Shown one piece after another: positions 17,181 through 25,151 of a stretch of 64,000 bases of DNA (position 1 is its first letter; the number at the start of each line of letters is the position of its first letter). This stretch comes from Sulfurimonas sp. (GTDB lineage: Bacteria; Campylobacterota; Campylobacteria; Campylobacterales; Sulfurimonadaceae): NCBI RefSeq assembly GCF_041583195.1, contig NZ_JBFHGL010000002.1, positions 62,001 to 126,000 on the forward strand, written 5' to 3'. A program made the position numbers and the translations under genes. A model generated the notes under the pieces. It saw only the letters and a program-made list of their open reading frames with translations, was not told the origin of the DNA and did no database searches.

Positions 17181-18509
17181 CTATTGGAATAGTGAAATAA
17201 GAACACCCGCAGCCACGGCTGAACCAATAACACCCGCAACGTTTGGACCCATAGCATGCATTAAAAGCATGTTTTGTTTATCATACTCCATACCAACTTT
17301 GTTTGATACACGAGCTGCCATTGGAACTGCTGATACACCAGCTGAACCAATTAATGGATTAATCTTCTCACCAGGGAATAAGTTCATTATCTTAGCCATA
17401 ATTACACCTGCTGCAGTACCTACAGAGAATGCAACAATACCAAGTACCATAATAAACATAGTATCTGCTACTAAGAACTGATCAGCTGCTAGTTTAGAAC
17501 CAACACCAAGACCTAAGAAGATAGTAACAATATTAATAAGTGCATTTTGAAGAGTATCGTTTAGACGCTCAACAACACCTGATTCTTTTAAGAAGTTACC
17601 AAACATAAATGCACCGATTAGTGGTGTTGATTCCGGTAAAACTAAAATAGCAAGTATTAAAACCATGATTGGGAATATTAACTTCTCTAAGCGAGAAACA
17701 TGACGACGAGTAGTCATCTTAATTTTACGCTCTTTATCAGTAGTTAATGCTTTCATAATCGGAGGCTGGATAATAGGTACCATAGCCATGTAAGAGTATG
17801 ATGCAACTGCGATAGCCCCTAATAATTCAGGTGCAAGTTTAGTAGCAATAAAGATAGATGTCGGACCATCAGCTCCACCGATAATAGAGATAGCTGAAGC
17901 TTGTTGAAGAGTAAAGTCAACAAGTCCTGCTTGACTTAAAGCAACTGCACCAACAAGTGTTCCAAAGATACCAAACTGAGCAGCACCACCAAGTAATGCT
18001 GTTTTAGGGTTTGATAAAAGCGGACCAAAGTCTGTCATAGCACCAACACCCATGAAAATAATGATCGGGAACATCTCGTTTGCAAGACCCATGTTATAAA
18101 TAACGCCTAAGAAACCATGCTCACCAGCAATACCTGCAACAGGAATATTAGCTAATAGTCCACCAAAAGCGATTGGAAGTAATAAAAGCGGCTCAAAACC
18201 TTTTTTAATTGCTAAATAGAATAGTAAAAATACGACTAGGATCATTATTACACGACCTAATCCTTTATGAAAATCACTCATCTTTTCACCATGAGAGTTT
18301 AATTCATTTGGATCCGGATTAACTAAAGCAACTATACCAGTTGACTTTAGGAAACCTGTAATCATCTCTCCAAAAGGCTTAGACTGATATGTCTCTTCTT
18401 TGTGTGTCGATTCTGCTGCACCATCAGTATGGGCGGCAGAACTTGCATATGCACTACTCATGCCAAAAAGCATAAATACTGCAAGAAATTTAAGTATAAA
18501 TAATTTCAT
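17181..18509 (-). CDS. oadB: Na+-translocating decarboxylase beta subunit (OadB-like)
   Basis: 442 residues. An N-terminal signal-like segment ([20 protein letters not shown]) and a polar stretch precede a multi-TM core of the OadB/MmdB/GcdB family: GHEGMIM-type region seen as [27 protein letters not shown] and [11 protein letters not shown], with [14 protein letters not shown] near the C-terminus. The GADGP segment holds the Asp used for Na+ transport and carboxybiotin decarboxylation. Subunit beta couples decarboxylation to sodium export. It starts 4 bases after oadA stops and ends the operon oadG-oadA-oadB. Confidence 0.9.
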   Translation of the reverse strand: MKLFILKFLAVFMLFGMSSAYASSAAHTDGAAESTHKEETYQSKPFGEMITGFLKSTGIVALVNPDPNELNSHGEKMSDFHKGLGRVIMILVVFLLFYLAIKKGFEPLLLLPIAFGGLLANIPVAGIAGEHGFLGVIYNMGLANEMFPIIIFMGVGAMTDFGPLLSNPKTALLGGAAQFGIFGTLVGAVALSQAGLVDFTLQQASAISIIGGADGPTSIFIATKLAPELLGAIAVASYSYMAMVPIIQPPIMKALTTDKERKIKMTTRRHVSRLEKLIFPIMVLILAILVLPESTPLIGAFMFGNFLKESGVVERLNDTLQNALINIVTIFLGLGVGSKLAADQFLVADTMFIMVLGIVAFSVGTAAGVIMAKIMNLFPGEKINPLIGSAGVSAVPMAARVSNKVGMEYDKQNMLLMHAMGPNVAGVIGSAVAAGVLISLFQ

Positions 18510-18513
18510 TAAT

Positions 18514-20310
18514 TTATCCTATTACTGCTACTACTTGACCTTCAACTACTTTATCATTAGTAGCAACATTAATAGACTTAAGAACACCACCGCGAGTAGC
18601 AACAACGTCAATTTCCATTTTCATAGATTCTAAGATCATAATAACGTCACCCTCATTTACACTTTGACCAGGGTTCATAATTATTTTCCAAACATTACCT
18701 GGAACTAGTGCTTTAATATCATCACCAGTACCACCAGCTGCAGGAGCAGGAGCTGCTGCAGGAGCTGCACTCTCACCGTTTACTGCAGTTACTTGAATAT
18801 CTGCATCACCTTCAGCAACCTGAACGCTAAATTTTTGACCATCTACTACTACTGTATAATTTCCACTCATCTCTTCACTTCCTTTACAATCATCTTTCAT
18901 TTGAGAAATTTTTCTTACGTTTAATTCGCTTTCACCTTTTAAGAATGCGATACCTTTGTCTTGACATGCTGCTGCAATAAAAATATTTTCTTCTGTTATT
19001 TCAATATCTTCTTCTTTAAGCTTATTTATCCAAGTCTCTAAAGATTTAGACTCATCAGCATTTGCTAAATCAAGTGCTTTTTCAGTTGTAGGCTCTAGAT
19101 TTAATTTTTCTGAAGCAATTTTTACAACTTCTGGATCCGGTGCAACAGGAGTTTTACCAAAATATCCAAGTACCATTTTTCCATAACCTGGTGCAATTGC
19201 TTTCCAAGGTCCTTGCATTACATTGTTAAGTGCTTGTTGGAAATAAAATTGTGAAACTGGAGTTACACTAGTACCGTAACCACCTTTTTCAACTACCTCT
19301 TGCATAGCAGCGATAACTTCAGGGAACTTATCCATAATACCGTTGTCACGCATCATCTGAGTATTTGCAGTAAGTGCTCCACCAGGCATTGGTGAGAATG
19401 GGATTACAGGAGATACCATTGTAGCCTCAGGTGGCATAAAATAATCACTTAGACAAGACTGAAGCTCTTTTTCATAAGTTAGAATTTTTTCAATTTCTAA
19501 TCCGCCTAAATCAAAGTCCATCCCTTTAGTAGCATGAAGCATTGTAAGAATATCTGGTTGAGAAGTTCCACCACTTACAGGTGAAGCAGCTAAATCGATA
19601 CCATCAGCACCAGCTTCTAACGCAGCCATATAAGCAGAAACAGATACACCTGCAGTTTCATGTGTATGCATACGGATATGAGTATCTTCTCCAACTAGAT
19701 TTCTAGCCATTTTAATAGTCTCATAAACTTTTTGAGGTGACGATGTTCCAGAAGCATCTTTAAATGCAATACTTGTATATGGAATACCGCTGTCTAAAAT
19801 ATCACGAAGAGTTTTTTCATAAAAAGCAACATCATGAGCACCATAACATCCCGGTGGTAAATCCATCATTGTCACCACAACTTCGTGTTTAAGTCCATGA
19901 TGAGTAATTCTCTCAGCTGAGTATTTTAAGTTTTCTATATCATTTAATGCATCAAAGTTACGTATAGTAGTTGTACCGTGTTTTTTAAATAACTTAGCAT
20001 GTAAATCAATTAACTCTTTTGAACCCGTATCTAGCATAACTGTGTTTACACCACGAGCTAATGTTTGAAGATTTGCATCAGGTCCAACGATTTCGCGGAA
20101 CTTATCCATCATCTCAAACGCATCTTCTTTTAAATAAAAGTAAAGAGATTGAAATCTAGCACCACCACCGAATTCAAAGTGGTTAATACCTGCTGTTTTA
20201 GCAGCTTCAACAGCCGGAAAAAAGTCGTTCATAAGTACACGACCGCCGTATACTGACTGAAAACCATCTCTGAATGTTGTATCCATTATATCTATAAATT
20301 TTTTAGCCAT
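18514..20310 (-). CDS. oadA: Biotin-dependent carboxyltransferase alpha subunit (OadA-like)
   Basis: 598 residues: an N-terminal HMGL-like carboxyltransferase barrel with metal ligands inferred as D15 (TTFRDGFQS), K184 ([10 protein letters not shown]) and H215/H217 (HTHETAG), a conserved PYC/OADA domain, an Ala/Pro-rich linker (about 515-530) and a C-terminal biotinyl domain with the biotin Lys K564 in ESMKMEID. It transfers the carboxyl group of oxaloacetate (or a related acid) to biotin. The motifs RDGFQ and FGGGARFQ differ from the usual RDAHQ and WGGATFD, so substrate specificity may differ from classical oxaloacetate decarboxylase. Confidence 0.88.
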   Translation of the reverse strand: MAKKFIDIMDTTFRDGFQSVYGGRVLMNDFFPAVEAAKTAGINHFEFGGGARFQSLYFYLKEDAFEMMDKFREIVGPDANLQTLARGVNTVMLDTGSKELIDLHAKLFKKHGTTTIRNFDALNDIENLKYSAERITHHGLKHEVVVTMMDLPPGCYGAHDVAFYEKTLRDILDSGIPYTSIAFKDASGTSSPQKVYETIKMARNLVGEDTHIRMHTHETAGVSVSAYMAALEAGADGIDLAASPVSGGTSQPDILTMLHATKGMDFDLGGLEIEKILTYEKELQSCLSDYFMPPEATMVSPVIPFSPMPGGALTANTQMMRDNGIMDKFPEVIAAMQEVVEKGGYGTSVTPVSQFYFQQALNNVMQGPWKAIAPGYGKMVLGYFGKTPVAPDPEVVKIASEKLNLEPTTEKALDLANADESKSLETWINKLKEEDIEITEENIFIAAACQDKGIAFLKGESELNVRKISQMKDDCKGSEEMSGNYTVVVDGQKFSVQVAEGDADIQVTAVNGESAAPAAAPAPAAGGTGDDIKALVPGNVWKIIMNPGQSVNEGDVIMILESMKMEIDVVATRGGVLKSINVATNDKVVEGQVVAVIG

Positions 20311-20318
20311 TTCTATCC

Positions 20319-20549
20319 TTAACCTTGTCTATGGTACTTAACAGCAGCAGTAATCGCCGCGATTATTTTTTTATTGTCACTTGCATTACCTGCATTTGAC
20401 GAATCATTAGCCTGTGGCTCCGGGAAAAATTTGTGGATTATTACAGACATTGCATTCATTGCGATTATCAGAATAATAAGGAAAACAAACACAGTTGCCA
20501 TTCCTAGACCCATAAATTTAAATCCCTCAACTACGAGGTTAGTTTCCAT
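20319..20549 (-). CDS. oadG: Decarboxylase gamma subunit (OadG-like)
   Basis: 76-residue small membrane protein with one TM (about 13-34; GMATVFVFLIILIIAMNAM), then a short acidic/polar linker and KKIIAAITAAVKYHR, the usual OadG tail. It anchors the complex and assists assembly. I place the start at the ATG at 20549 with AAAGG about 7 bases upstream; an in-frame ATG at 20582 would add 11 residues unlike the family. It is the first gene of the operon, 8 bases before oadA. Confidence 0.82.
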   Translation of the reverse strand: METNLVVEGFKFMGLGMATVFVFLIILIIAMNAMSVIIHKFFPEPQANDSSNAGNASDNKKIIAAITAAVKYHRQG

Positions 20550-20580
20550 AAATCTACCTTTATTTTTATAATTTGGATGC

Positions 20581-20586
20581 ATTATA
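20581..20586 (-). promoter_or_regulatory. -10 box of the oadGAB promoter
   Basis: TATAAT on the minus strand with TTTG just upstream, about 31 bases before the chosen oadG ATG. If transcription starts about 7 bases downstream, the upstream in-frame ATG at 20582 is not in the mRNA, which supports the ATG at 20549. Confidence 0.55.
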
Positions 20587-20744
20587 ATACAAAGATGTTT
20601 AAATTTACTTGTTAGGAACTTTTTAATGTAAAAACAATACAGATTTGTTACTTTTTTTTCCTACATAAATTTTCTAATAAAACAAAAAGATTTTATTGGA
20701 TAATATACTGTATTATTTAATATTTTTTATGGAGAAAATTTACC

Positions 20745-21041
20745 ATGATTGCTGGAATGCTAGAACAAGATTTTATCGCATATTTAATTTTTGGGTTAAC
20801 CCTTAATTTTGTATTTTCTATTCTTTTTGGAATGTATTTAACAAAAAATATCGGTATGGAAGAGATGCTAAAATCTAAGGGTGATAAACAACAATCTTTA
20901 TTAGTAAGTATAAGTCTTTTTATCCCTTTTGCAAAGATGCTTGTTACACTATACAGGGTTACAATACTTCAAATATATTTTTTAAACAGAGGTTATACTC
21001 ACAAAGAATTTTGGGTATATATGACTCATAATAAAGACTAA
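20745..21041 (+). CDS. Small membrane protein, unknown function
   Basis: 98 residues, not recognised. It has a hydrophobic N-terminal segment (about 9-31, AYLIFGLTLNFVFSILFGMYL) and a second one (about 50-77, LLVSISLFIPFAKMLVTLYRVTIL), so probably two TMs with a polar middle loop (NIGMEEMLKSKGDKQQ). GGAG lies about 11 bases before the ATG. It stands alone, divergent from oadG and convergent with the next gene, whose stop touches its own. Confidence 0.7.
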   Translation: MIAGMLEQDFIAYLIFGLTLNFVFSILFGMYLTKNIGMEEMLKSKGDKQQSLLVSISLFIPFAKMLVTLYRVTILQIYFLNRGYTHKEFWVYMTHNKD

Positions 21042-21557
21042 CTAGAACTTAGATAATTCAGATACGCACTTTTTTTCAATTTTCTCTTTAAAAAGTCCTA
21101 TTTCTAAACGCTGTGCATACTCTTGTGATTGCGTAAAAGAGTGTTCAAACTCCTTATCCTTAAAATTTGGCTTTTTAAAGGCCAAACCGTTTTGTATAAG
21201 CAGTTCAGACATACTTAATCTTCCTTTTGCATACAATATACAACGGTTCTCTTTAAACTCTATATGATAAGTTTGTCTGTTTTTTAATAGATTTTGTGCA
21301 AAGTATCTCTGCATATGGTTTTTTAAATAAAACTCATTTATACTTGTCTGGCAAAGCGAGTTAGCTTCAGCTCTTTGAAACAACTCTTCTAAAGTAACTA
21401 CGCCATAAGGTCTGCATATAAATTCATACATCCCTATACTAAATTTTTGATACTCATTTGTATCAACTGATCTTAAAATAGCGAGTGTTGGTTCTTTTGA
21501 AAGAATAGCAATATTAAAAAGTAAAAAAATAAAAATATATCTAAAGATTTTATGCAT
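21042..21557 (-). CDS. Exported protein with possible staphylococcal-nuclease-like fold
   Basis: About 171 residues. An N-terminal signal/anchor (KIFRYIFIFLLFNIAIL) is followed by a soluble domain. CILYAKGRLSMSELLIQNGLAFKKP resembles the region of SNase-fold proteins where AxGxxxxxxL is followed by an LI..GLA helix, but I cannot see the full catalytic set, so nuclease activity is not claimed. Four Cys residues occur in the mature part. An ATG at 21572 is also in frame; I chose 21557 because the likely -10 box lies directly before 21572, leaving only the second ATG in the transcript. Confidence 0.6.
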   Translation of the reverse strand: MHKIFRYIFIFLLFNIAILSKEPTLAILRSVDTNEYQKFSIGMYEFICRPYGVVTLEELFQRAEANSLCQTSINEFYLKNHMQRYFAQNLLKNRQTYHIEFKENRCILYAKGRLSMSELLIQNGLAFKKPNFKDKEFEHSFTQSQEYAQRLEIGLFKEKIEKKCVSELSKF

Positions 21558-21574
21558 GTGACATAGTAACATGA

Positions 21575-21580
21575 TATAAT
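21575..21580 (+). promoter_or_regulatory. -10 box giving a predicted leaderless transcript
   Basis: TATAAT ends 6 bases before the ATG at 21587 and no ribosome-binding site is present, so transcription should begin at or next to the start codon. Confidence 0.5.
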
Positions 21581-21586
21581 AAATTC

Positions 21587-21754
21587 ATGAAAGATTTTAA
21601 ATTAAAAATGATTCTTAGTATACTATCTGGGGTTATTTTCTCATTTGTATTTATTATATTAGCTTTATCGCTGCCTGTAAAAGACAAAAATGTTGTTTAT
21701 AAGCAGTCAAATGAGAATGTATTACAAAAAATTTCAGGAGCTGTTAGAAAGTAA
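21587..21754 (+). CDS. Short single-TM protein, unknown function
   Basis: 55 residues: basic N-terminus (MKDFKLKM), a hydrophobic segment (about 8-30, ILSILSGVIFSFVFIILALSL) and a polar tail ending in GAVRK. I do not recognise a family. Support for its being real: a consensus TATAAT exactly 6 bases upstream, a membrane-protein profile, and a stop that sits 1 base from the stop of the convergent neighbour with no wasted space. Expected in the inner membrane. Confidence 0.55.
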   Translation: MKDFKLKMILSILSGVIFSFVFIILALSLPVKDKNVVYKQSNENVLQKISGAVRK

Positions 21755-21755
21755 G

Positions 21756-22265
21756 TTAGAAATTGTCTTTAATTTTTTTAAGCTTCAACACATCATATGC
21801 ATAACCAGGGTTTAGTTTAAACGAACAACCCATTAAAGCTTCTACGCATTTTTTTAAATACTCAATATCTGTATGATTGTTCATAAGCTCAGTTAATAGT
21901 ATCTGAGAATCTTCAATTCTTAAGTTTCTTGCCACACCTAAATTCTTGTGTGCTAAGTTTTTAAGTTCTATAAGATGTTCATCCAAATCCTGTTCATCCG
22001 ATGTTGAAACGTTATCTAAAATTTTATGAAAATTCTCGTAAGAGTTAAAAACCTGATAAATATAATCTTCTATAAGCTGTGCGATTAATTCTTCTTCAAG
22101 ACCTAGTTCATGTGCTGGTTTAGAATAGTCAAAGACATATGTAGGAGAAAAGTCTTCTTGTTTATGTTCGATCACTTGATCACAAACAGACTGGGCTAAT
22201 TTAAGTATTGACGCTATATTGTCATCTTTTGAAAGAGTATCATCAATAACTACTTTATTTAGCAT
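21756..22265 (-). CDS. Putative HPt-like (histidine phosphotransfer) protein
   Basis: 169 residues, soluble, mainly helical. The C-terminal part (about 52-169) has LGLEEELIAQLIEDYIYQVF followed by LAHKNLGVARNL, which resembles the HPt pattern with the phospho-accepting His (H106 here) before K-x-L-G-x-A-x-N-L. Such domains relay phosphate in multistep phosphorelays. No kinase or regulator is adjacent, and the match is by motif only, so function stays tentative. It has its own promoter with a palindrome just downstream of the expected start of transcription. Confidence 0.55.
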   Translation of the reverse strand: MLNKVVIDDTLSKDDNIASILKLAQSVCDQVIEHKQEDFSPTYVFDYSKPAHELGLEEELIAQLIEDYIYQVFNSYENFHKILDNVSTSDEQDLDEHLIELKNLAHKNLGVARNLRIEDSQILLTELMNNHTDIEYLKKCVEALMGCSFKLNPGYAYDVLKLKKIKDNF

Positions 22266-22287
22266 GCATTTCCATATATTGATTTAA

Positions 22288-22306
22288 TTATTACAAAGTG
22301 TAATAA
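22288..22306 (-). promoter_or_regulatory. Operator-like inverted repeat in the 5' leader of the HPt-like gene
   Basis: Perfect 8-base arms TTATTACA and TGTAATAA separated by AAG, placed just downstream of the predicted transcription start and 23 bases before the ATG. A repressor site or a short 5' hairpin are both possible. Confidence 0.4.
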
Positions 22307-22317
22307 GTTGATTAGAG

Positions 22318-22323
22318 ATTATA
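22318..22323 (-). promoter_or_regulatory. -10 box of the HPt-like gene
   Basis: TATAAT on the minus strand in the context TGATATAAT, about 52 bases before the ATG at 22265. Confidence 0.5.
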
Positions 22324-22376
22324 TCATAAAAGAATTGAAAAAAATCACAAAATAGTTACATTTAGTTGCCTAAATA

Positions 22377-22403
22377 TTACTCCCATAAAATAAATGGGAG
22401 TAA
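22377..22403 (-). terminator. htpG terminator candidate
   Basis: Perfect 10-base arms (TTACTCCCAT and its complement) around a 7-base loop, 14 bases beyond the htpG stop on the minus strand. The following bases are only moderately T-rich (TATTTAG). Confidence 0.5.
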
Positions 22404-22416
22404 AATAGCATGTATA

Positions 22417-24303
22417 TTATATAGCTTTTGTAATGATTCTGTTTAGACGAGCTATAAAATCTGCAGTATCATCAAGCTCTTGACCATCAAACAGTTTAGC
22501 CTGATCTAGAAGTACGTGTGCAGCATCTTGAACAAGGTTTAGATCAGATGAGTCTTTTAGTTTAACCAAAAGTTCATGTTTAGGATTAATCTGCAAGATC
22601 GGTTTTGGAGCTTCAGGAGCTTCTTGACCCATTTGTTTCATCATCTGTGCCATCATGTAAGCAGGATCTTCTTTATCCTCTTTTAATTTAACAGGTGAAT
22701 CAACAAGATCTGTTGTAGTTTCAACCTCTTTTACAGCTTCACCAAGAGCCTCTTTAAACTGTCCAACAAGTCCTTCATAAGTCTTAGCAGTCTCTTCTTC
22801 AGCTTTTTTCTCTTCTTCGTCCAGTTCAAATTTAGCATCTGAAATATGCATTAACTTATACTCTTTGTACTCGTTAACCATTGGGAAGATGATGCTATCT
22901 ACCTCTTCGTTTAGAATAAGTACATCGATCCCTTTAGCTTTGAAACGCTCTAAGCTAGGTGAAGCTTTTAACATCTCTACTGAAGTCTTACCAGTAATGT
23001 AGTAGATTTCCTTCTTATCTTCGTCTACGTTTTTAGCGAAATCTTCAATGTACACTTTCTCATCTGAGTTTAAAGTATTGAATTGTAAAAGCTCTAAAAT
23101 CTTCTCACGGTTTGCAAAGTCGTTGTAAAGACCCTCTTTTAAAACATTACCGAATTCTGCATAGAACTTATCATATTTTTCTTTGTCTTTTTTCAGCTTT
23201 GAAAGTTCAGATAATACTTTTTTAACCGAAGCGTTTTTGATCTTAGTCATAACAGCGTTTGATTGTAGAATCTCACGAGATACATTTAGTGGAAGATCTT
23301 TTGAATCGATCACACCGCGTAAGAAACGCAGGTATGTAGGCATAAGCTCTTTTTCATCATCTGTGATAAATACACGGTTGATGTAAAGCTTGATACCAGT
23401 TTCATAATCAACACGGTAAAGATCCATAGGAGCTTTGCTTGGGATATAGAAAAGTGTAGTGTACTCTATTGCACCCTCAGCTTTATTGTGCATCCAAGTA
23501 AGCGGTTCTTCACTAGAGTGTGCAAATGAGCTGTAGAAATCTTTGTACTCATCATCAGTGATATCTTTTTTAGCAATTGTCCAAAGAGCGTTTGCTTTGT
23601 TGATCTGCTGATTTTCGATCTCAGTTTTAGAAGGTTCTGTCTCATTCCCTTCATCATCTGTAACGGCAGGAATGTATTTCTCTTTATCCATAAAAATTGG
23701 GAATGGGATATGGTTAGAGTATTTTTTGATAATGCTCTCAATTCTGTGTTCTTCTAAGAATTCACCTTCATCGTCTTTTAAGTGCATAACAATTGTAGTA
23801 CCGTGACCATCTTGTGTTGCGTTTTCGATCTCAAATTCACCAGCCCCTGTACTTGTCCAGATAAAAGCTTGATCATCGCCTGCTTTTTTAGTAGTAACTT
23901 CAACCTTGTCAGCTACCATGAAACAAGCGTAAAAACCAACACCGAACTGTCCTATAAGTTGTGAATCTTTTTTCTGATCTCCCGTCATACTCTCGATGAA
24001 TGCTTTAGTACCACTTTTTGCGATAGTACCAAGGTTGTTCATAAGATCCTCTTCGTTCATACCGATACCAGTATCTTTGATAGTAAGAGTCTTTGCATCT
24101 TTATTTGCAACTATGTCAACACGAGGTGAGAACGTCACGTCTTTATACTTCTCATCTGTTAAAACAAGCATGTTTAGTTTATCTAATGCATCTGATGCAT
24201 TTGACACTAACTCACGTATGAAAATTTCTTTATTTGAGTAAAGTGAGTGTGTCATTAAATGTAATATTTGGTCTGCTTCTGTTTGAAACTGATGTTTTGC
24301 CAT
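22417..24303 (-). CDS. htpG: Hsp90-family chaperone HtpG
   Basis: 628 residues, full length. N-terminal GHKL ATPase domain: FIRELVSNASDALDKL (ATP/Mg Asn), IKDTGIGMNEEDL, GTIAKSGTKAF and GQFGVGFYACFMV. Middle domain includes YINRVFITDD and GVIDSKDLPLNVSREILQ with the catalytic Arg; the C-terminal dimerisation domain follows. AAAAAAGGA lies before the ATG. It appears to be a single-gene unit, with a hairpin after its stop. I saw no CIRCE or HspR inverted repeat upstream, although the 155-base spacer to the divergent phosphatase gene holds repeated AGTTAATTTAGT motifs. Confidence 0.96.
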   Translation of the reverse strand: MAKHQFQTEADQILHLMTHSLYSNKEIFIRELVSNASDALDKLNMLVLTDEKYKDVTFSPRVDIVANKDAKTLTIKDTGIGMNEEDLMNNLGTIAKSGTKAFIESMTGDQKKDSQLIGQFGVGFYACFMVADKVEVTTKKAGDDQAFIWTSTGAGEFEIENATQDGHGTTIVMHLKDDEGEFLEEHRIESIIKKYSNHIPFPIFMDKEKYIPAVTDDEGNETEPSKTEIENQQINKANALWTIAKKDITDDEYKDFYSSFAHSSEEPLTWMHNKAEGAIEYTTLFYIPSKAPMDLYRVDYETGIKLYINRVFITDDEKELMPTYLRFLRGVIDSKDLPLNVSREILQSNAVMTKIKNASVKKVLSELSKLKKDKEKYDKFYAEFGNVLKEGLYNDFANREKILELLQFNTLNSDEKVYIEDFAKNVDEDKKEIYYITGKTSVEMLKASPSLERFKAKGIDVLILNEEVDSIIFPMVNEYKEYKLMHISDAKFELDEEEKKAEEETAKTYEGLVGQFKEALGEAVKEVETTTDLVDSPVKLKEDKEDPAYMMAQMMKQMGQEAPEAPKPILQINPKHELLVKLKDSSDLNLVQDAAHVLLDQAKLFDGQELDDTADFIARLNRIITKAI

Positions 24304-24384
24304 TAAGTATCCTTTTTTAAATATTTTTTTATTTTAATCGATAGAATGTTAGCAAAAAAAAGTTAATAATTACAAATAGCATCA

Positions 24385-24425
24385 AGTTAATTTAGTCAAA
24401 TACACTAAAGTTAATTTAGTTAACT
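24385..24425. repeat. Direct and inverted repeats between htpG and gph
   Basis: AGTTAATTTAGT occurs at 24385-24396 and 24409-24420, 24 bases apart. The second copy is part of two overlapping palindromes, ACTAAA-GTTAA-TTTAGT (24404-24420) and AGTTAA-TTTAG-TTAACT (24409-24425). The cluster ends 10 bases before the gph -10 box, a plausible regulator-binding position for either divergent gene. Confidence 0.5.
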
Positions 24426-24434
24426 AGCTTTTGC

Positions 24435-24440
24435 TATAAT
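24435..24440 (+). promoter_or_regulatory. -10 box of the gph operon
   Basis: TATAAT in an extended context (TTTTGCTATAAT), about 18 bases before the TTG start at 24459. Confidence 0.6.
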
Positions 24441-24458
24441 TTTGAAAAAAGAGCTCAT

Positions 24459-25151
24459 TTGAAAAACAATAATATTTTAAAAAATAAAAAACTTATCATT
24501 TTTGACTTTGACGGAACACTTATAGACAGTGGTCCTGATTTGGCACATGCACTTAACTACACATTATCACAACTCGAACTAAAAACATACTCTGAAGAAA
24601 TAATCCACGGCTGGGTAGGAAACGGTGCCAAAACTTTGGTACAACGCGGGCTACTTGGAAAAACGGATATAGACGATCAAGATATTGATGCTGAAGTTCT
24701 TGAAAATGCGTTAAATATATTTCTAACTTATTACAGTGAACATGTTTGTATAAAAACCATTACCTATCCAAATGTATCTGAAACTCTAAAAACTTTAAAA
24801 AATGACGGTTATATGATGGCTATTGTTACAAATAAACCGCATGCTTTTATAAAACCTATATTAGAAAAATTAGAACTTGATGATCTATTTGAATACTATA
24901 TTGGCGGTGATTCGTTAAAAGAGAAAAAACCAAGTCCTGCTCCACTGCTTCATGTTTGTGAAACGCTAAACATAGATATAAACGATTCAGTTATGGTCGG
25001 TGATTCTAAAAATGATATTTTATCGGCTAATGCTTGTTCGATGCAAAGTATAGGAGTTAGTTACGGGTATAATTACGGTGAAGATATAAATATATACAAT
25101 CCAACTGTCGTACTTAATGATTTTAAAGATATTTTGAGAGTAATAAAATGA
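24459..25151 (+). CDS. gph: HAD-family phosphoglycolate phosphatase-like hydrolase
   Basis: 230 residues. HAD motif I FDFDGTLIDSG (nucleophile D16, acid D18), motif II IVTNKP, the Lys of EKKPSPAP and motif IV MVGDSKNDI, with a small helical cap (C1) between I and II, as in Gph. It would hydrolyse 2-phosphoglycolate; a related phosphate ester is possible. The start is TTG with GAG 6 bases upstream; no in-frame ATG precedes motif I. It overlaps the next gene by 4 bases (ATGA), so the two are translationally coupled. Confidence 0.85.
   Translation: MKNNNILKNKKLIIFDFDGTLIDSGPDLAHALNYTLSQLELKTYSEEIIHGWVGNGAKTLVQRGLLGKTDIDDQDIDAEVLENALNIFLTYYSEHVCIKTITYPNVSETLKTLKNDGYMMAIVTNKPHAFIKPILEKLELDDLFEYYIGGDSLKEKKPSPAPLLHVCETLNIDINDSVMVGDSKNDILSANACSMQSIGVSYGYNYGEDINIYNPTVVLNDFKDILRVIK

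Noticed and set aside
24304-24458. CIRCE or HspR site upstream of htpG
   Set aside because: No TTAGCACTC-N9-GAGTGCTAA and no HAIR-type repeat found in the spacer.
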